Below, in pieces: positions 8,402-17,073 of a stretch of 64,000 nt of DNA. Positions within the stretch are counted from its first letter, which is position 1. Each line of letters starts with the position of its first letter. The notes under the pieces were generated by a model, which was not told where the DNA came from, searched no databases, and saw only the letters and a program-made list of their open reading frames with translations. The position numbers were made by a program, and so were the translations under genes. Source of the stretch: TMED26 sp002694075 (GTDB lineage Bacteria > Pseudomonadota > Alphaproteobacteria > Thalassobaculales > Thalassobaculaceae); assembly GCA_036160575.1 (NCBI GenBank), contig JAYYDT010000025.1, positions 39,097 to 103,096 on the forward strand, written 5' to 3'.

Positions 8402-9184
8402 ATGGAAATCACGGATTACTCGGAACTGGGCATCACCATCGAAGATCATGTGGCGGTGATGGAGATCCAGCGCCCACCCCATAATTTCTTCGACTTCGAG
8501 TTGATCAGCCAGTTGTCGGCGGCCTGCGAGGCGTTGGGCGAAAACGACGCGTGCCGGACGATTGTGCTGTGCGCCGCCGGCAAATCCTTCTGCGCCGGCG
8601 CCAATTTCGGCGATGGCTCGGGCGATCAGCATCAGCGCGACCGCCAGACCGGCCACCTGTATCAGGAAGCGGTCCGCTTGTTCCGCACTCCCAAGCCGAT
8701 CATCGCGGCGGTCCATGGCGCGGCCATCGGTGGCGGCCTGGGTTTGGCGATTTCCGCCGATTTTCGTGTGACCTGCCCGGAAGCGCGGTTCGCCGCCAAT
8801 TTCACCCGCTTGGGCTTTCACCCAGGTTTTGGCCTGACCACCACCCTGCCGGAATTGATTGGTCGTCAGAAAGCGTCCTTGGTGTTCTACACCAGCCGCC
8901 GTTTCAAAGGCGACGAAGCCTTCGAGATGGGCATGGCCGATATTTTGGTCGACCAGGACCAGGTGCGCGCGGCGGCCCTCGACCTGGCCCGCGAAATCGC
9001 CGTCAACTCACCGCTGGGGGTGGTTTCGACCCGAGCGACCTTGCGCGCCGGCTTGGCTGACCGAGTGGCGGCGGCCACCGACCACGAACTGAAAGAGCAG
9101 GAATGGCTGCGCGCGACGGAGGATTTCCGCGAAGGCGTGCGCGCCACGGCCGAACGCCGCCTGCCCAATTTCCAGGGCCGTTGA
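8402..9184 (+). CDS. Enoyl-CoA hydratase/isomerase family protein, atypical active site
   Basis: This 260-residue crotonase paralogue has oxyanion-hole segments F-C-A-G-A-N-F and I-G-G-G-L-G-L. The region that normally supplies the catalytic Glu reads F-A-A-N-F-T-R-L-G-F, so that Glu is absent, while the following H-P-G-F-G-L-T loop is conserved. It is therefore probably not a simple hydratase. The chosen ATG at 8402 follows GGGGGAG; an upstream in-frame start would overlap the preceding gene. It lies 29 bases after the MmgE/PrpD gene and 34 bases before two acyl-CoA dehydrogenases, so the four likely form one operon. Confidence 0.87.
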   Translation: MEITDYSELGITIEDHVAVMEIQRPPHNFFDFELISQLSAACEALGENDACRTIVLCAAGKSFCAGANFGDGSGDQHQRDRQTGHLYQEAVRLFRTPKPIIAAVHGAAIGGGLGLAISADFRVTCPEARFAANFTRLGFHPGFGLTTTLPELIGRQKASLVFYTSRRFKGDEAFEMGMADILVDQDQVRAAALDLAREIAVNSPLGVVSTRATLRAGLADRVAAATDHELKEQEWLRATEDFREGVRATAERRLPNFQGR

Positions 9185-9218
9185 GCGCCGCCGCGCCGGC
9201 CCACCAAAGGAGACGCCG

Positions 9219-10274
9219 ATGAGCGAAATGACCGAAATCATCGTCGACACGACGCGCCGCATTTTCGAGGATTTGGGCGACCCGCAAACCATCATCAACG
9301 CCAAGGACGACAGCTGGCGGGCGCCGCTGTGGGCGGCGTTGGATGACGGCGGCCTGACCCGCGCCTGGGCCGACGAGGCGGCCGGCGGCGCCGGGCTGTC
9401 GGTCTCGGACACCTTCGAAATTATCCGCGTCGCCGGCGCGCACGCGGTGGCCGTGCCCCTGGTGCCGCATTTGTTGGCCGTCTGGCTGTGCAGCCGCGCC
9501 GGCATGGCCCTGCCCGAGGGGGTGATGACGGTGGCCGCCCCGACCGGTGACGCGCTACCGACCTTGGCCGCCGATGGCACGCTGAAGGGCTTGATCGGGC
9601 CGGTCGCGCATGTCGATCAGGCCGGTCATTTGGCGGTGATGGCGGCAACCGCCGACGGCCCGGTGGCGGCTTTGGTCGCGGTTGACGCGGCGATGAGCGA
9701 CCCCGGCAGTGACCAAGCCGGTGACGGTTTGGCGATGGTGCGCCTCGATGGCGTTACGCCGGTCGCCAGTGCGTCGGTCGACGTGACCGCCGAGGACGTG
9801 CAGGCCCTCGGCGCGGCGATGGCGGCGATGGCCGTCGCCGGCGCCTTCGAGGGCGCGCTGAAAATGTGTGTCGCCTATTCCCAGGACCGCGTCGCCTTTG
9901 GCCGGCCGATCGCCAAATTCCAAGCTGTTCAGCATTTGCTGGCGCGCCTCGCCGAGGAAACCGCCGCGGTGGTCGCCGCCGCCGCTTCGGCCGCTTTCGC
10001 CCTGGAGACGGCGGCGCGTCCGATGGACGCCTTCGTCGATATCGCCACCGCCAAGATTCGCGCCGGCGAAGCGGCCAGCGAAGGCGGTTTGATCGCCCAT
10101 CAAGTGCATGGCGCGATTGGCTTCACCGCCGACCACCCGTTGCATCGCTATGTGCAACGGATGTGGTCCTGGCGCGATCAATTTGGCCGCGAAGCGGTCT
10201 GGGCCGAGCGACTCGGCCGTCACTTCGCCGCACAAGGCGGCGATGCCTTCTGGAAAACCATTACCGCCGCCTAA
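9219..10274 (+). CDS. Acyl-CoA dehydrogenase family protein, probable partner subunit
   Basis: At 351 residues this is shorter than a standard acyl-CoA dehydrogenase. The C-terminal half is recognisable (A-F-G-R-P-I-A-K-F-Q-A-V-Q-H and H-G-A-I-G-F-T-A-D-H-P-L-H), but the usual C-terminal G-G-T-x-E-I segment is missing and the N-terminal domain is reduced. It has a strong RBS (AAAGGAG, 9206-9212). A full-length dehydrogenase starts 20 bases downstream. This short-plus-full arrangement matches heteromeric FAD enzymes known from steroid and bile-acid side-chain oxidation, in which active-site parts are shared between subunits. The heteromer is inferred. Confidence 0.88.
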   Translation: MSEMTEIIVDTTRRIFEDLGDPQTIINAKDDSWRAPLWAALDDGGLTRAWADEAAGGAGLSVSDTFEIIRVAGAHAVAVPLVPHLLAVWLCSRAGMALPEGVMTVAAPTGDALPTLAADGTLKGLIGPVAHVDQAGHLAVMAATADGPVAALVAVDAAMSDPGSDQAGDGLAMVRLDGVTPVASASVDVTAEDVQALGAAMAAMAVAGAFEGALKMCVAYSQDRVAFGRPIAKFQAVQHLLARLAEETAAVVAAAASAAFALETAARPMDAFVDIATAKIRAGEAASEGGLIAHQVHGAIGFTADHPLHRYVQRMWSWRDQFGREAVWAERLGRHFAAQGGDAFWKTITAA

Positions 10275-10294
10275 CGCGGCGTGGGAGACGCGTG

Positions 10295-11440
10295 ATGAGC
10301 CAAGCCATTCAATTTGATCCGATCCGCCTGCCCGACGCGGCCGAGGATTTGCGCAGCGAAGTGCGGGCCTTTCTCGCCGACAACGCCGAGCATCTGGACC
10401 GGCCGTCGCGGCGCGGGTTCGACCATGAATTCGCGCGCAAGGTGGCGGCCAAGGGCTGGATCGGCCTGACCTGGCCCAAGGAGTACGGTGGCCAGGAGCG
10501 CAGCTTTTTGGAGCGCTATGTGATCACCGAGGAATTCCTGGTGGCGCGGGCGCCAAGCCAGGTCTATTTCACCGCCGACCGACAAAGCGGACCGGTGATT
10601 TTGAAATACGGTGACGAGGAGCTCAAGCGCCAGGTCTTGCCGAGGATCATCGCCGGCGAATGCACCTTCGCCATCGGCATGAGCGAGCCGGATTCCGGCT
10701 CCGACCTGTTCGCCGCCAAGGCCAAGGCCGAGCGGACCAACGAAGGCTGGCGCCTCAACGGCACCAAGGTCTGGACCACCGCCGCCCATGAGGCGGACTA
10801 TATGATCGGTCTGTTCCGGACCTCGCCGGCGACCAAGGAAAATCGCCGTCACGGCCTGACCCAATTCCTGGTCGATATGAAAAAGCCGGGCATCCAAACA
10901 CGGCCGATTTTGTGGCCCAATGGCGACCATGACTTCAACGAGGTGGTGTTCGAGGATGTCGACCTGCCAGCCAATCATCTGCTTGGCGAGGAAGACAACG
11001 CCTGGATGCAAGCGACCGCCGAACTGGCCTATGAGCGTTCCGGCCCGGAACGTTTTCTGGAAACCATCGCGGTGTTGATCGAACTGGTCAACCTGGTCGG
11101 TCCGACGCCGGATAGCCGCGCGGCCGAGGGGTTGGGCCGTTTGGTCGCCCAATTGTTCACCTTGCGGCGGATGTCGATTTCGGTCGCCGGCATGCTGGCG
11201 GCCGGCAAAGAGCCGGTTCTGGAAGCCTCCATCGTCAAGGACTTGGGCACGGTCTGGATGCAGAAACTGCCCGACATTTGCCGCGACTTGGGCGCCCTGA
11301 TCGACCGTGACCTGGCCGCGCGCCAGCGCTTCGAGGCGGCCTTGACCAGCAATATGCTGATCGCGCCGAAATTGACCATTCAGGGCGGCACGACCGAAAT
11401 CCTGCGCGGCATCATCGCCCGCGGTCTTGGCTTGCGTTAA
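10295..11440 (+). CDS. Acyl-CoA dehydrogenase, FadE-like
   Basis: This 381-residue flavoprotein oxidises an acyl-CoA to the 2-enoyl-CoA and passes electrons to electron-transfer flavoprotein. Typical blocks are W-P-K-E-Y-G-G in the N-domain, F-A-I-G-M-S-E-P-D-S-G-S-D in the beta-domain and I-Q-G-G-T-T-E-I-L-R near the C-terminus. The ATG at 10295 overlaps an alternative GTG one base earlier and follows GGGAGA. It belongs with the preceding short dehydrogenase (20-base gap) and the CoA ligase that follows after 6 bases. The substrate is unknown; the sequence resembles dehydrogenases for bulky or branched acyl groups. Confidence 0.92.
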   Translation: MSQAIQFDPIRLPDAAEDLRSEVRAFLADNAEHLDRPSRRGFDHEFARKVAAKGWIGLTWPKEYGGQERSFLERYVITEEFLVARAPSQVYFTADRQSGPVILKYGDEELKRQVLPRIIAGECTFAIGMSEPDSGSDLFAAKAKAERTNEGWRLNGTKVWTTAAHEADYMIGLFRTSPATKENRRHGLTQFLVDMKKPGIQTRPILWPNGDHDFNEVVFEDVDLPANHLLGEEDNAWMQATAELAYERSGPERFLETIAVLIELVNLVGPTPDSRAAEGLGRLVAQLFTLRRMSISVAGMLAAGKEPVLEASIVKDLGTVWMQKLPDICRDLGALIDRDLAARQRFEAALTSNMLIAPKLTIQGGTTEILRGIIARGLGLR

Positions 11441-11446
11441 GCGCCT

Positions 11447-13594
11447 TTGAGCGCGCCAACATCATTCGGCGGGCGGGATTTCCGCCCGCTGTTCCATCCG
11501 CGCCGATTCGCGGTGATCGGCGCCAGCAGCGATCTGTCCTCCTTGCGCGGTCGCTTAGTGGCGGTCATGGACCGCCATGACTACGCCGCCGAATTGATCC
11601 CGATCAGTCGTAGCGAAGCGACGGTCGCCGGCCGGCCGGCCTATAAATCGATCACCGAGGCGCCCGGCGAGGTCGATATGGCCATCGTCATCGTGCCGGC
11701 GCCCCACGTGCCGGCGGTGCTCGCCGACTGCGCCGCCAAAGGCGTCAAAGCGGCGCAAATCATCTCCTCCGGCTTCGCCGAGGAAAGCGGCGCCGGCGGC
11801 CGCGATTTGCAGGCCGAAATCGCGGCTATCGCGGCGGCCTCCGGCATGCTGGTCTTGGGGCCGAATTCCGAAGGTTTCGCCAATTTGCAGGCGCGCCTGG
11901 CGCCGACCTTCTCGCCGGTCATCGACCATGACGGGGCGCTCGACCCGCCGGCCGGCTCGACCAGTCGGCGGGTGGCGGTGATCGCCCAATCCGGCGGGGT
12001 CGGGTTCTCTTTTCTCGATCAGGGTCGCCCGAAAGGCTTGGCTTTCAGCCATGTGGTGACAACCGGCAATGAAGCTTGTGTCGAAACCTTCGACCTGGTC
12101 GAGTGGATGGTCGACGCCGATGAGGCCGATGTCTTCATCTTGTTTCTGGAAAACGTCAAAACGGCGGAAACCTTTCGCCGCGCCGCGGCCAAAGCCCTGG
12201 CCGCCGGCAAGCCGATCATCGTCGTCAAAGTGGGCCAATCGGAGGCCGGCCAGCGCGCCGCCCTGTCGCACACCGCCGCGCTCGCCGGTGCCGATGGCGC
12301 CTATCGGGCGATGTTCGCCCATTACGGGTTGATCCCCGCCGAAACGCCCAGCCAGGCGGTCGACCTGGCGGCCGGTTTCGCTTTCATGGGCGATTTCTCG
12401 CCGACCGGCACCGCCACCGCGATTTTCACCGCCTCCGGCGGCGCCGGCGGCTGGATGGCCGATAGCGCGGCGGCGGCCGGTTTGTCGGTGCCGGTCCTGG
12501 ATGCCGCGACACGCGCCGCCATCGACCAGCATTTGCCGTCCTATGGCGCCTCGGACAATCCGGTCGACGCCACCGCCCAGGCGATCCACCACCTCGGCTA
12601 CGCCGGTTTGATCGACCTGTTGCGCGACGCGCCAGGCATCGATTCGATTATCGCCGTCGCCTCGGCGCGCCTGCCGGGCCGCATCGAGCAAGATCGTCCG
12701 GCCCTTCAGCGGGTCCGCGCCGCGACGTCTAAACCGGTGTTTTTCTGGTCCTATACCCTGCCCCACCCGTCGGCGGTGGAAGTGTTGACGTCCTGTGGTT
12801 TTCCGCTGTTCACCGACCCGTTGAATTGTGCCCGGGCGGCCCGCGCGCTGGCCGATTACGGCGCCCGGCGGGCGGCTTTCACGGCGCCGCCGGCGGTCGC
12901 CCCGGCGCCCGTGCCGGCCGATTGGCCGGCGACTGGGCCGATGCCCGAATACCGCGCCCAGGCGTGGCTGCGCGACCACGGTCTGCCGGTCGCGGCCGGC
13001 CATTTGGTGACCGATGCGGCGGCGGCGGTGAGCGCCGCCCAGGCGCTTGGCGGGCCGGTGGCGATGAAGGTGCAGGCCGCCGATTTCGCCCATAAAAGCG
13101 ATTATGGCTTGGTGCTTTTGGGCCGCGCCGGCGACGCCGAGGTGGCCGCCGGCTATGACCAGCTGATGGCGCGGGCGGCGGCTGCCGGCGCCACGGATGT
13201 CGACGGCGTCCTGGTGCAGGCGATGGCCGCGCCGGGGGTGGAGCTTTTGATCGGGGTGCACCGCGACGCCACTTTTGGGCCGATGTTGACGGTCGGTCCC
13301 GGCGGCGTCATGGCCGAGTTATTGGGCGGCGGCGTGACGCTGCCGTTGCCGGTGGGGGCGGATGATTTGACGACGCTGCTCGCCGGCCCGGCGGTGGCGC
13401 CTTTGCTCGCTGGTTTTCGTGGTCAACCGGCGGCCGATCTGGCCGCGCTCACCCGCCTGCTGGTCGATTTGGCCGCGCTGGTCGCCGCCCACGGCGATCA
13501 TATCGCGGAGCTGGATCTCAATCCGGTGATCGCCCATGGCGATGGGGTGACCATCGTCGACGCCTTGATCGTCACTGGGCCAGCGCCGGAATAG
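11447..13594 (+). CDS. NDP-forming acyl-CoA synthetase (acetate-CoA ligase family)
   Basis: This 715-residue single-chain enzyme joins an acid to CoA with nucleoside triphosphate through a phosphohistidine intermediate. Domain order is a CoA-binding Rossmann domain (about 12-140, F-A-V-I-G-A-S), a succinyl-CoA-ligase-like domain with a phosphohistidine candidate in L-S-H-T-A-A-L-A-G (near residue 274), and a C-terminal ATP-grasp domain (about 500-710, A-M-K-V-Q and H-K-S-D-Y-G). It starts with TTG, 6 bases after the dehydrogenase stop, and has no strong RBS, so coupling from the upstream gene is likely. It probably supplies the acyl-CoA substrate for the operon. Confidence 0.88.
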   Translation: MSAPTSFGGRDFRPLFHPRRFAVIGASSDLSSLRGRLVAVMDRHDYAAELIPISRSEATVAGRPAYKSITEAPGEVDMAIVIVPAPHVPAVLADCAAKGVKAAQIISSGFAEESGAGGRDLQAEIAAIAAASGMLVLGPNSEGFANLQARLAPTFSPVIDHDGALDPPAGSTSRRVAVIAQSGGVGFSFLDQGRPKGLAFSHVVTTGNEACVETFDLVEWMVDADEADVFILFLENVKTAETFRRAAAKALAAGKPIIVVKVGQSEAGQRAALSHTAALAGADGAYRAMFAHYGLIPAETPSQAVDLAAGFAFMGDFSPTGTATAIFTASGGAGGWMADSAAAAGLSVPVLDAATRAAIDQHLPSYGASDNPVDATAQAIHHLGYAGLIDLLRDAPGIDSIIAVASARLPGRIEQDRPALQRVRAATSKPVFFWSYTLPHPSAVEVLTSCGFPLFTDPLNCARAARALADYGARRAAFTAPPAVAPAPVPADWPATGPMPEYRAQAWLRDHGLPVAAGHLVTDAAAAVSAAQALGGPVAMKVQAADFAHKSDYGLVLLGRAGDAEVAAGYDQLMARAAAAGATDVDGVLVQAMAAPGVELLIGVHRDATFGPMLTVGPGGVMAELLGGGVTLPLPVGADDLTTLLAGPAVAPLLAGFRGQPAADLAALTRLLVDLAALVAAHGDHIAELDLNPVIAHGDGVTIVDALIVTGPAPE

Positions 13595-13599
13595 GCCGG

Positions 13600-14178
13600 T
13601 CAGGGCGCCGCGTCGCCGTCTAAATTCTGTTTTTCCCAGTTCAGAATTTCACGGCGAAGAATAGCGTAGCGACGTGTCGCGCGGCGGCCAAAATCCGGCT
13701 CGGCGGCGATTTGATCCTCCAACTCCCGCCAATCCTCGGCCGTCAGGTGGCGGCGCGCCGCCGGGAACAAATGCATGTCTTCGAAACTCATATGGCGCCG
13801 CTCCCGGTCAATGAAATCATAGGCCATTTCGGTAAAGGCGTCGCGTTCCATCATCACCGTGCCTTCGCCCAGGACGCCGCGTACTTGGGCGCCAAAGGCT
13901 TCAATGCGCTGGTGAAAATCGTGATGTTCGGCGATCAACCCGGTGAGCGCCTCGGCCGCCGCCGGGTCGCGCGCGGCGATGGCGGCGATCAACATTTCCT
14001 CCTTGGGGTGATGGACCCTGAGGGAGTAGGTCGTGAAATACTCGATGACGCCCTCGACAATGTCGTAGTCGGGCGCTTGCACCTTTGCGACCCGGTCGAT
14101 TTGGCGCGCGAAAATATCCAAAAGACGCCGGTGCTTGACGTGGTCGCGTTTTAAACTGTTGATCAGACGATGGCTCAT
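13600..14178 (-). CDS. Hemerythrin-like HHE domain protein
   Basis: This 192-residue four-helix protein has the non-haem di-iron ligand pattern of hemerythrins: H13/H16, H-H-P-K-E-E at 56-61, H-H-D-F-H at 85-89 and a later R-R-H-M-S-F-E-D. Such proteins bind oxygen or nitric oxide or sense redox and iron status; the true role here is unknown. A non-conserved basic C-terminal tail of about 40 residues follows. It is transcribed alone, convergent with the CoA synthetase, and preceded by an unusual inverted repeat at 14193-14227. Confidence 0.88.
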   Translation of the reverse strand: MSHRLINSLKRDHVKHRRLLDIFARQIDRVAKVQAPDYDIVEGVIEYFTTYSLRVHHPKEEMLIAAIAARDPAAAEALTGLIAEHHDFHQRIEAFGAQVRGVLGEGTVMMERDAFTEMAYDFIDRERRHMSFEDMHLFPAARRHLTAEDWRELEDQIAAEPDFGRRATRRYAILRREILNWEKQNLDGDAAP

Positions 14179-14192
14179 TGAAATCCATTTTC

Positions 14193-14227
14193 GTGCAGTG
14201 ATTGCAATTTATCATAGCACACTGCAC
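14193..14227 (-). promoter_or_regulatory. Inverted repeat around the -10 box of the hemerythrin gene
   Basis: Eight-base arms GTGCAGTG (14193-14200) and CACTGCAC (14220-14227) flank 19 bases. Within that loop, reading leftward, TATGAT (14216-14211) is a good -10 box for the gene starting at 14178, and an 8-base palindrome ATTGCAAT follows. No convincing -35 box is seen at the correct distance, as expected where an activator is needed. The site could bind a regulator or form a stem-loop. Confidence 0.45.
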
Positions 14228-14256
14228 TCCAGGCTGTATCCCGCCGACGACAGGAT

Positions 14257-15816
14257 TTAGCGCGGCAAGGCGGCGCCGTCGGTCCAATACCGCGCGCGCA
14301 GCTTTTGTTTATAGAGTTTGCCGTTTTCTTGGCGCGGTAACTGGTCGACAAAATCGATGCTGCGGGGACATTTCACATGGCTCAGCCGGGCCCGGCAATG
14401 GGCCATCAAGGCGGCCGCCAGATCGGCGCCGGCGGCGGCCGGGTCGACGGCCTGCACCACCGCTTTCACCTCCTCGCCAAATTCGGCGTTGGGCACCCCG
14501 ATCACCGCCACGTCATAAACCTGGGGGTGGCTGGCCAGGACGTTCTCGCATTCCTGGGGGTAAATATTGACTCCGCCGGAGATGATGGTGAAGGCGCGCC
14601 GGTCGGTCAGGAACAGAAAGCCCTCGTCGTCGACATAGCCAATATCGCCAAGGGTGCTCCAGCCTTTGGGATGGCGCGATTCGGCGGTCTTGTCCGGGTC
14701 GTTGTGATAGTCGAAAACCGGCCCGCCTTCGAAAAAAACGGTGCCCGGCGTGCCATTTGGCAGGACTTCGCCGGCGTCGTCGCAGATGCGCAAGGTGCCG
14801 ATCAGGGCACGCCCCACCGAGCCCGGTTTGGCCAGCCAGTCGGCGCTGTCGATGGCGCAATAGCCATTGCCTTCGGAGCCGGCGTAATATTCGCGGATAA
14901 TCGGCCCCCACCAGTCGATCATCTGGCGTTTGACATCGACCGGGCAGGGCGCGGCGGCATGCACCGCGACCCGATGGCTGGACAGGTCATAGCGCGCGCG
15001 CACGTCGTCGGGCAGGCGCAGCATGCGAATGAAATGAGTCGGCACCCATTGGCTATGGGTGATTTGATACTTCTCAATCAGCGCCAGCGCGCTTTCGGCG
15101 TCGAATTTCTCCATCACCACCGAGGTGCCGCCAAACCGGATAGAGCGGATGTTAAACATCAGCGGGGCGGCGTGATAGAGCGGCGCCGGCGACAGATATA
15201 TCGACCGTTCATCGACCTCGTAGAGCTTCATCATCGTGCGGTGCCAGGCCGCGGGCTCGCCGAACGGGTTGTCGGACAAGGGTTTCTTGACCCCTTTCGG
15301 CCGGCCGGTGGTGCCCGATGAATAAAGCATCTCGACGCCTTCCGACTGGTCGCCGATGGGTGTCGTTGGCTGCGCCGCCAAGGCCGCGTCCAGGTCGCCG
15401 AAACCGGCCACCTGGCGATCCGCCATTAGCCGCGCGGCGGCCGGCACGCCAGCCGCCTCGAGGGCGCCGGCGGTGGCCGCCATGGCGTGGCTGGTGAGCA
15501 GAGCTTGGGAGTCGTTGTCGGTCAGGATGTAGTCGACCTCCGCGCTCCCCAGATGGGTCGAAATCGCCGTCACGCGCAGGCCGGCGCGCATGCCGCCCCA
15601 CGCCAGCGGCAGGTAGAGCGGGTGATTTTCCATCAAAATCGACACCCGATCGCCGCGCGCCAACCCCAAGGAACGCAGCAGATGCGCGCATTGATTGGAC
15701 AGCGCCTCGAAGTCGGCGAAGGTGATCACCCGGCCGCTGCCGGCCATAATCACCGCCGGCCGGTCGGGCGTCCGGGCGGCGAAGGCGCCGGGGTGAAGTT
15801 GGGCGTAATCGTCCAT
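14257..15816 (-). CDS. AMP-forming acyl-CoA synthetase
   Basis: This 519-residue ANL-superfamily ligase activates a carboxylic acid through an acyl-adenylate to its CoA thioester. Motifs in order are the P-loop Y-S-S-G-T-T-G-R-P-K-G (near 170), the adenylate-binding Y-Y-A-G-S-E-G-N-G, G-D-I-G-Y-V-D-D-E-G-F-L and the C-terminal lysine motif Q-E-N-G-K-L-Y-K. The ATG at 15816 follows GGAG at suitable distance; a start five codons upstream is possible. It lies 34 bases after the acyl-CoA dehydrogenase at 15851 in the leftward arm of the divergent branched-acyl cluster, so it probably activates that pathway's substrate. Confidence 0.93.
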   Translation of the reverse strand: MDDYAQLHPGAFAARTPDRPAVIMAGSGRVITFADFEALSNQCAHLLRSLGLARGDRVSILMENHPLYLPLAWGGMRAGLRVTAISTHLGSAEVDYILTDNDSQALLTSHAMAATAGALEAAGVPAAARLMADRQVAGFGDLDAALAAQPTTPIGDQSEGVEMLYSSGTTGRPKGVKKPLSDNPFGEPAAWHRTMMKLYEVDERSIYLSPAPLYHAAPLMFNIRSIRFGGTSVVMEKFDAESALALIEKYQITHSQWVPTHFIRMLRLPDDVRARYDLSSHRVAVHAAAPCPVDVKRQMIDWWGPIIREYYAGSEGNGYCAIDSADWLAKPGSVGRALIGTLRICDDAGEVLPNGTPGTVFFEGGPVFDYHNDPDKTAESRHPKGWSTLGDIGYVDDEGFLFLTDRRAFTIISGGVNIYPQECENVLASHPQVYDVAVIGVPNAEFGEEVKAVVQAVDPAAAGADLAAALMAHCRARLSHVKCPRSIDFVDQLPRQENGKLYKQKLRARYWTDGAALPR

Positions 15817-15850
15817 GGGCGCTCCGCGCACTGGGGAAGAGGGCGCCGGC

Positions 15851-16996
15851 TCAGTGCTGGAACAACGAACGCCCGATGATTTCCTTCATGATTTCGCTGG
15901 TGCCGCCGGCGATGCGGCCCATGCGGGCGTCGGCCCAGGCGCGGGCAATCGGATATTCCCACATATAGCCATAGCCGCCATGCATTTGCAGGCAGTCGTC
16001 GAGCACCTGGCACAAGGTTTCGGTGCTTTGTAGCTTGGCGATGGCGGCGTCGGTGGCGTCCAATTCGCCGCGCATGTGGTTTTCGATGCACTGGTCGATG
16101 AAGACGCGCATCGTGGTCACCTTGGCTTTCACCTCGGCCAACTTGAAACGGGTGTTTTGGAATTCGGCGATGGATTTGCCGAAGGCCCGCCGGTCGGTGG
16201 TGTAGGCGACGGTTTCTTCAAGCGCGGCCTCCATCGCCGAGGTCGAGCGCATCGCGACGAGCAGGCGCTCCTGCGGCAATTGCTCGACCAACTGAATAAA
16301 GCCGCGATTTTCGCCCCCCAGCAAATTGGTCGCCGGTACCCGCACGTTATCGAAGAATAGCTCTGACGTGTCCTGCGCCTTCCAGCCGATTTTTTCCAAA
16401 TTGCGGCCGCGTTTGAAGCCGTCGCGGCCACGTTCGACCAGGACCAGGCTGGTCCCCTTGGCGCCGGCGTCGGGATTGGTCTTGGAAACGACGATCACCA
16501 GATCGGCGAGCTGGCCGTTGGTGATGAACACTTTCGAGCCATTGATGACGATATCGTCGCCGTCGCGTAGGGCGGTGGTTTTGATGCCTTGCAGATCGGA
16601 GCCGGCCGCCGGTTCGGACATGGCGATGGCGCCGAGGGTCTCGCCCCGCACCATTTTCGGCAGCCATTCCTGCTTTTGTTCCTCGGTGCCGTAATGCACC
16701 AAATAAGGCGCGACGATTTCCGAATGCAGGTAGAAACCCGGGCCGGTGGCACCAATGCGGGCCAATTCCTCGACCACCACGCCGGACATCAAAAAGTCGC
16801 CGCCGGGACCACCATATTCCTCGGGCACCGAGCAGCAGAGCAGACCTTGCTCGCCGGCCTTAAGCCACAGCTCGCGGCTGACCGCGCCATCCTTTTCCCA
16901 TTGCGCGTGATGGGGCGCGATCTCGCTTTCGCAAAACCGGCGCACCGATTGGCGAAAAACCTCATGCTCTTCGGAATAGACGGTACGCGTGAACAT
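15851..16996 (-). CDS. Acyl-CoA dehydrogenase
   Basis: This 381-residue FAD enzyme introduces a 2,3-double bond into an acyl-CoA. Visible are I-A-M-S-E-P-A-A-G-S-D-L-Q in the flavin domain, the L-P-Q-E-R-L helix that carries the usual catalytic base of long-chain types, and the C-terminal G-G-Y-G-Y-M and G-G-T-S-E-I-M-K. The ATG at 16996 has a strong RBS (GGGAGG). The longer open frame upstream would run through the divergent promoter and is rejected. First gene of the leftward transcript that also contains the acyl-CoA ligase, controlled by the palindrome at 17070-17087. Confidence 0.94.
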   Translation of the reverse strand: MFTRTVYSEEHEVFRQSVRRFCESEIAPHHAQWEKDGAVSRELWLKAGEQGLLCCSVPEEYGGPGGDFLMSGVVVEELARIGATGPGFYLHSEIVAPYLVHYGTEEQKQEWLPKMVRGETLGAIAMSEPAAGSDLQGIKTTALRDGDDIVINGSKVFITNGQLADLVIVVSKTNPDAGAKGTSLVLVERGRDGFKRGRNLEKIGWKAQDTSELFFDNVRVPATNLLGGENRGFIQLVEQLPQERLLVAMRSTSAMEAALEETVAYTTDRRAFGKSIAEFQNTRFKLAEVKAKVTTMRVFIDQCIENHMRGELDATDAAIAKLQSTETLCQVLDDCLQMHGGYGYMWEYPIARAWADARMGRIAGGTSEIMKEIIGRSLFQH

Positions 16997-17045
16997 TGTG
17001 GTCGACCTCCCAGTCTGTGCCGCGTTTATCGCGGCTAATTTGCGC

Positions 17046-17073
17046 GTGACAATCCCTGTCTCGGTTTTATAGT
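17046..17073 (+). promoter_or_regulatory. Rightward promoter of the SDR-MaoC-MarR-racemase operon
   Basis: GTGACA (17046-17051) and TATAGT (17068-17073) are spaced by 16 bases. Transcription should start near 17080, inside the palindrome at 17070-17087, leaving a leader of about 57 bases before the ATG at 17137. A bound repressor would cover the -10 box and start site. Confidence 0.55.

Noticed and set aside
14203..14216. Possible FNR/CRP-type box (TTGCA-N4-ATCAT) upstream of the hemerythrin gene
   Set aside because: It matches only 7 of 10 consensus positions and overlaps the -10 box, where an activator would not act. The longer inverted repeat explains the symmetry better.
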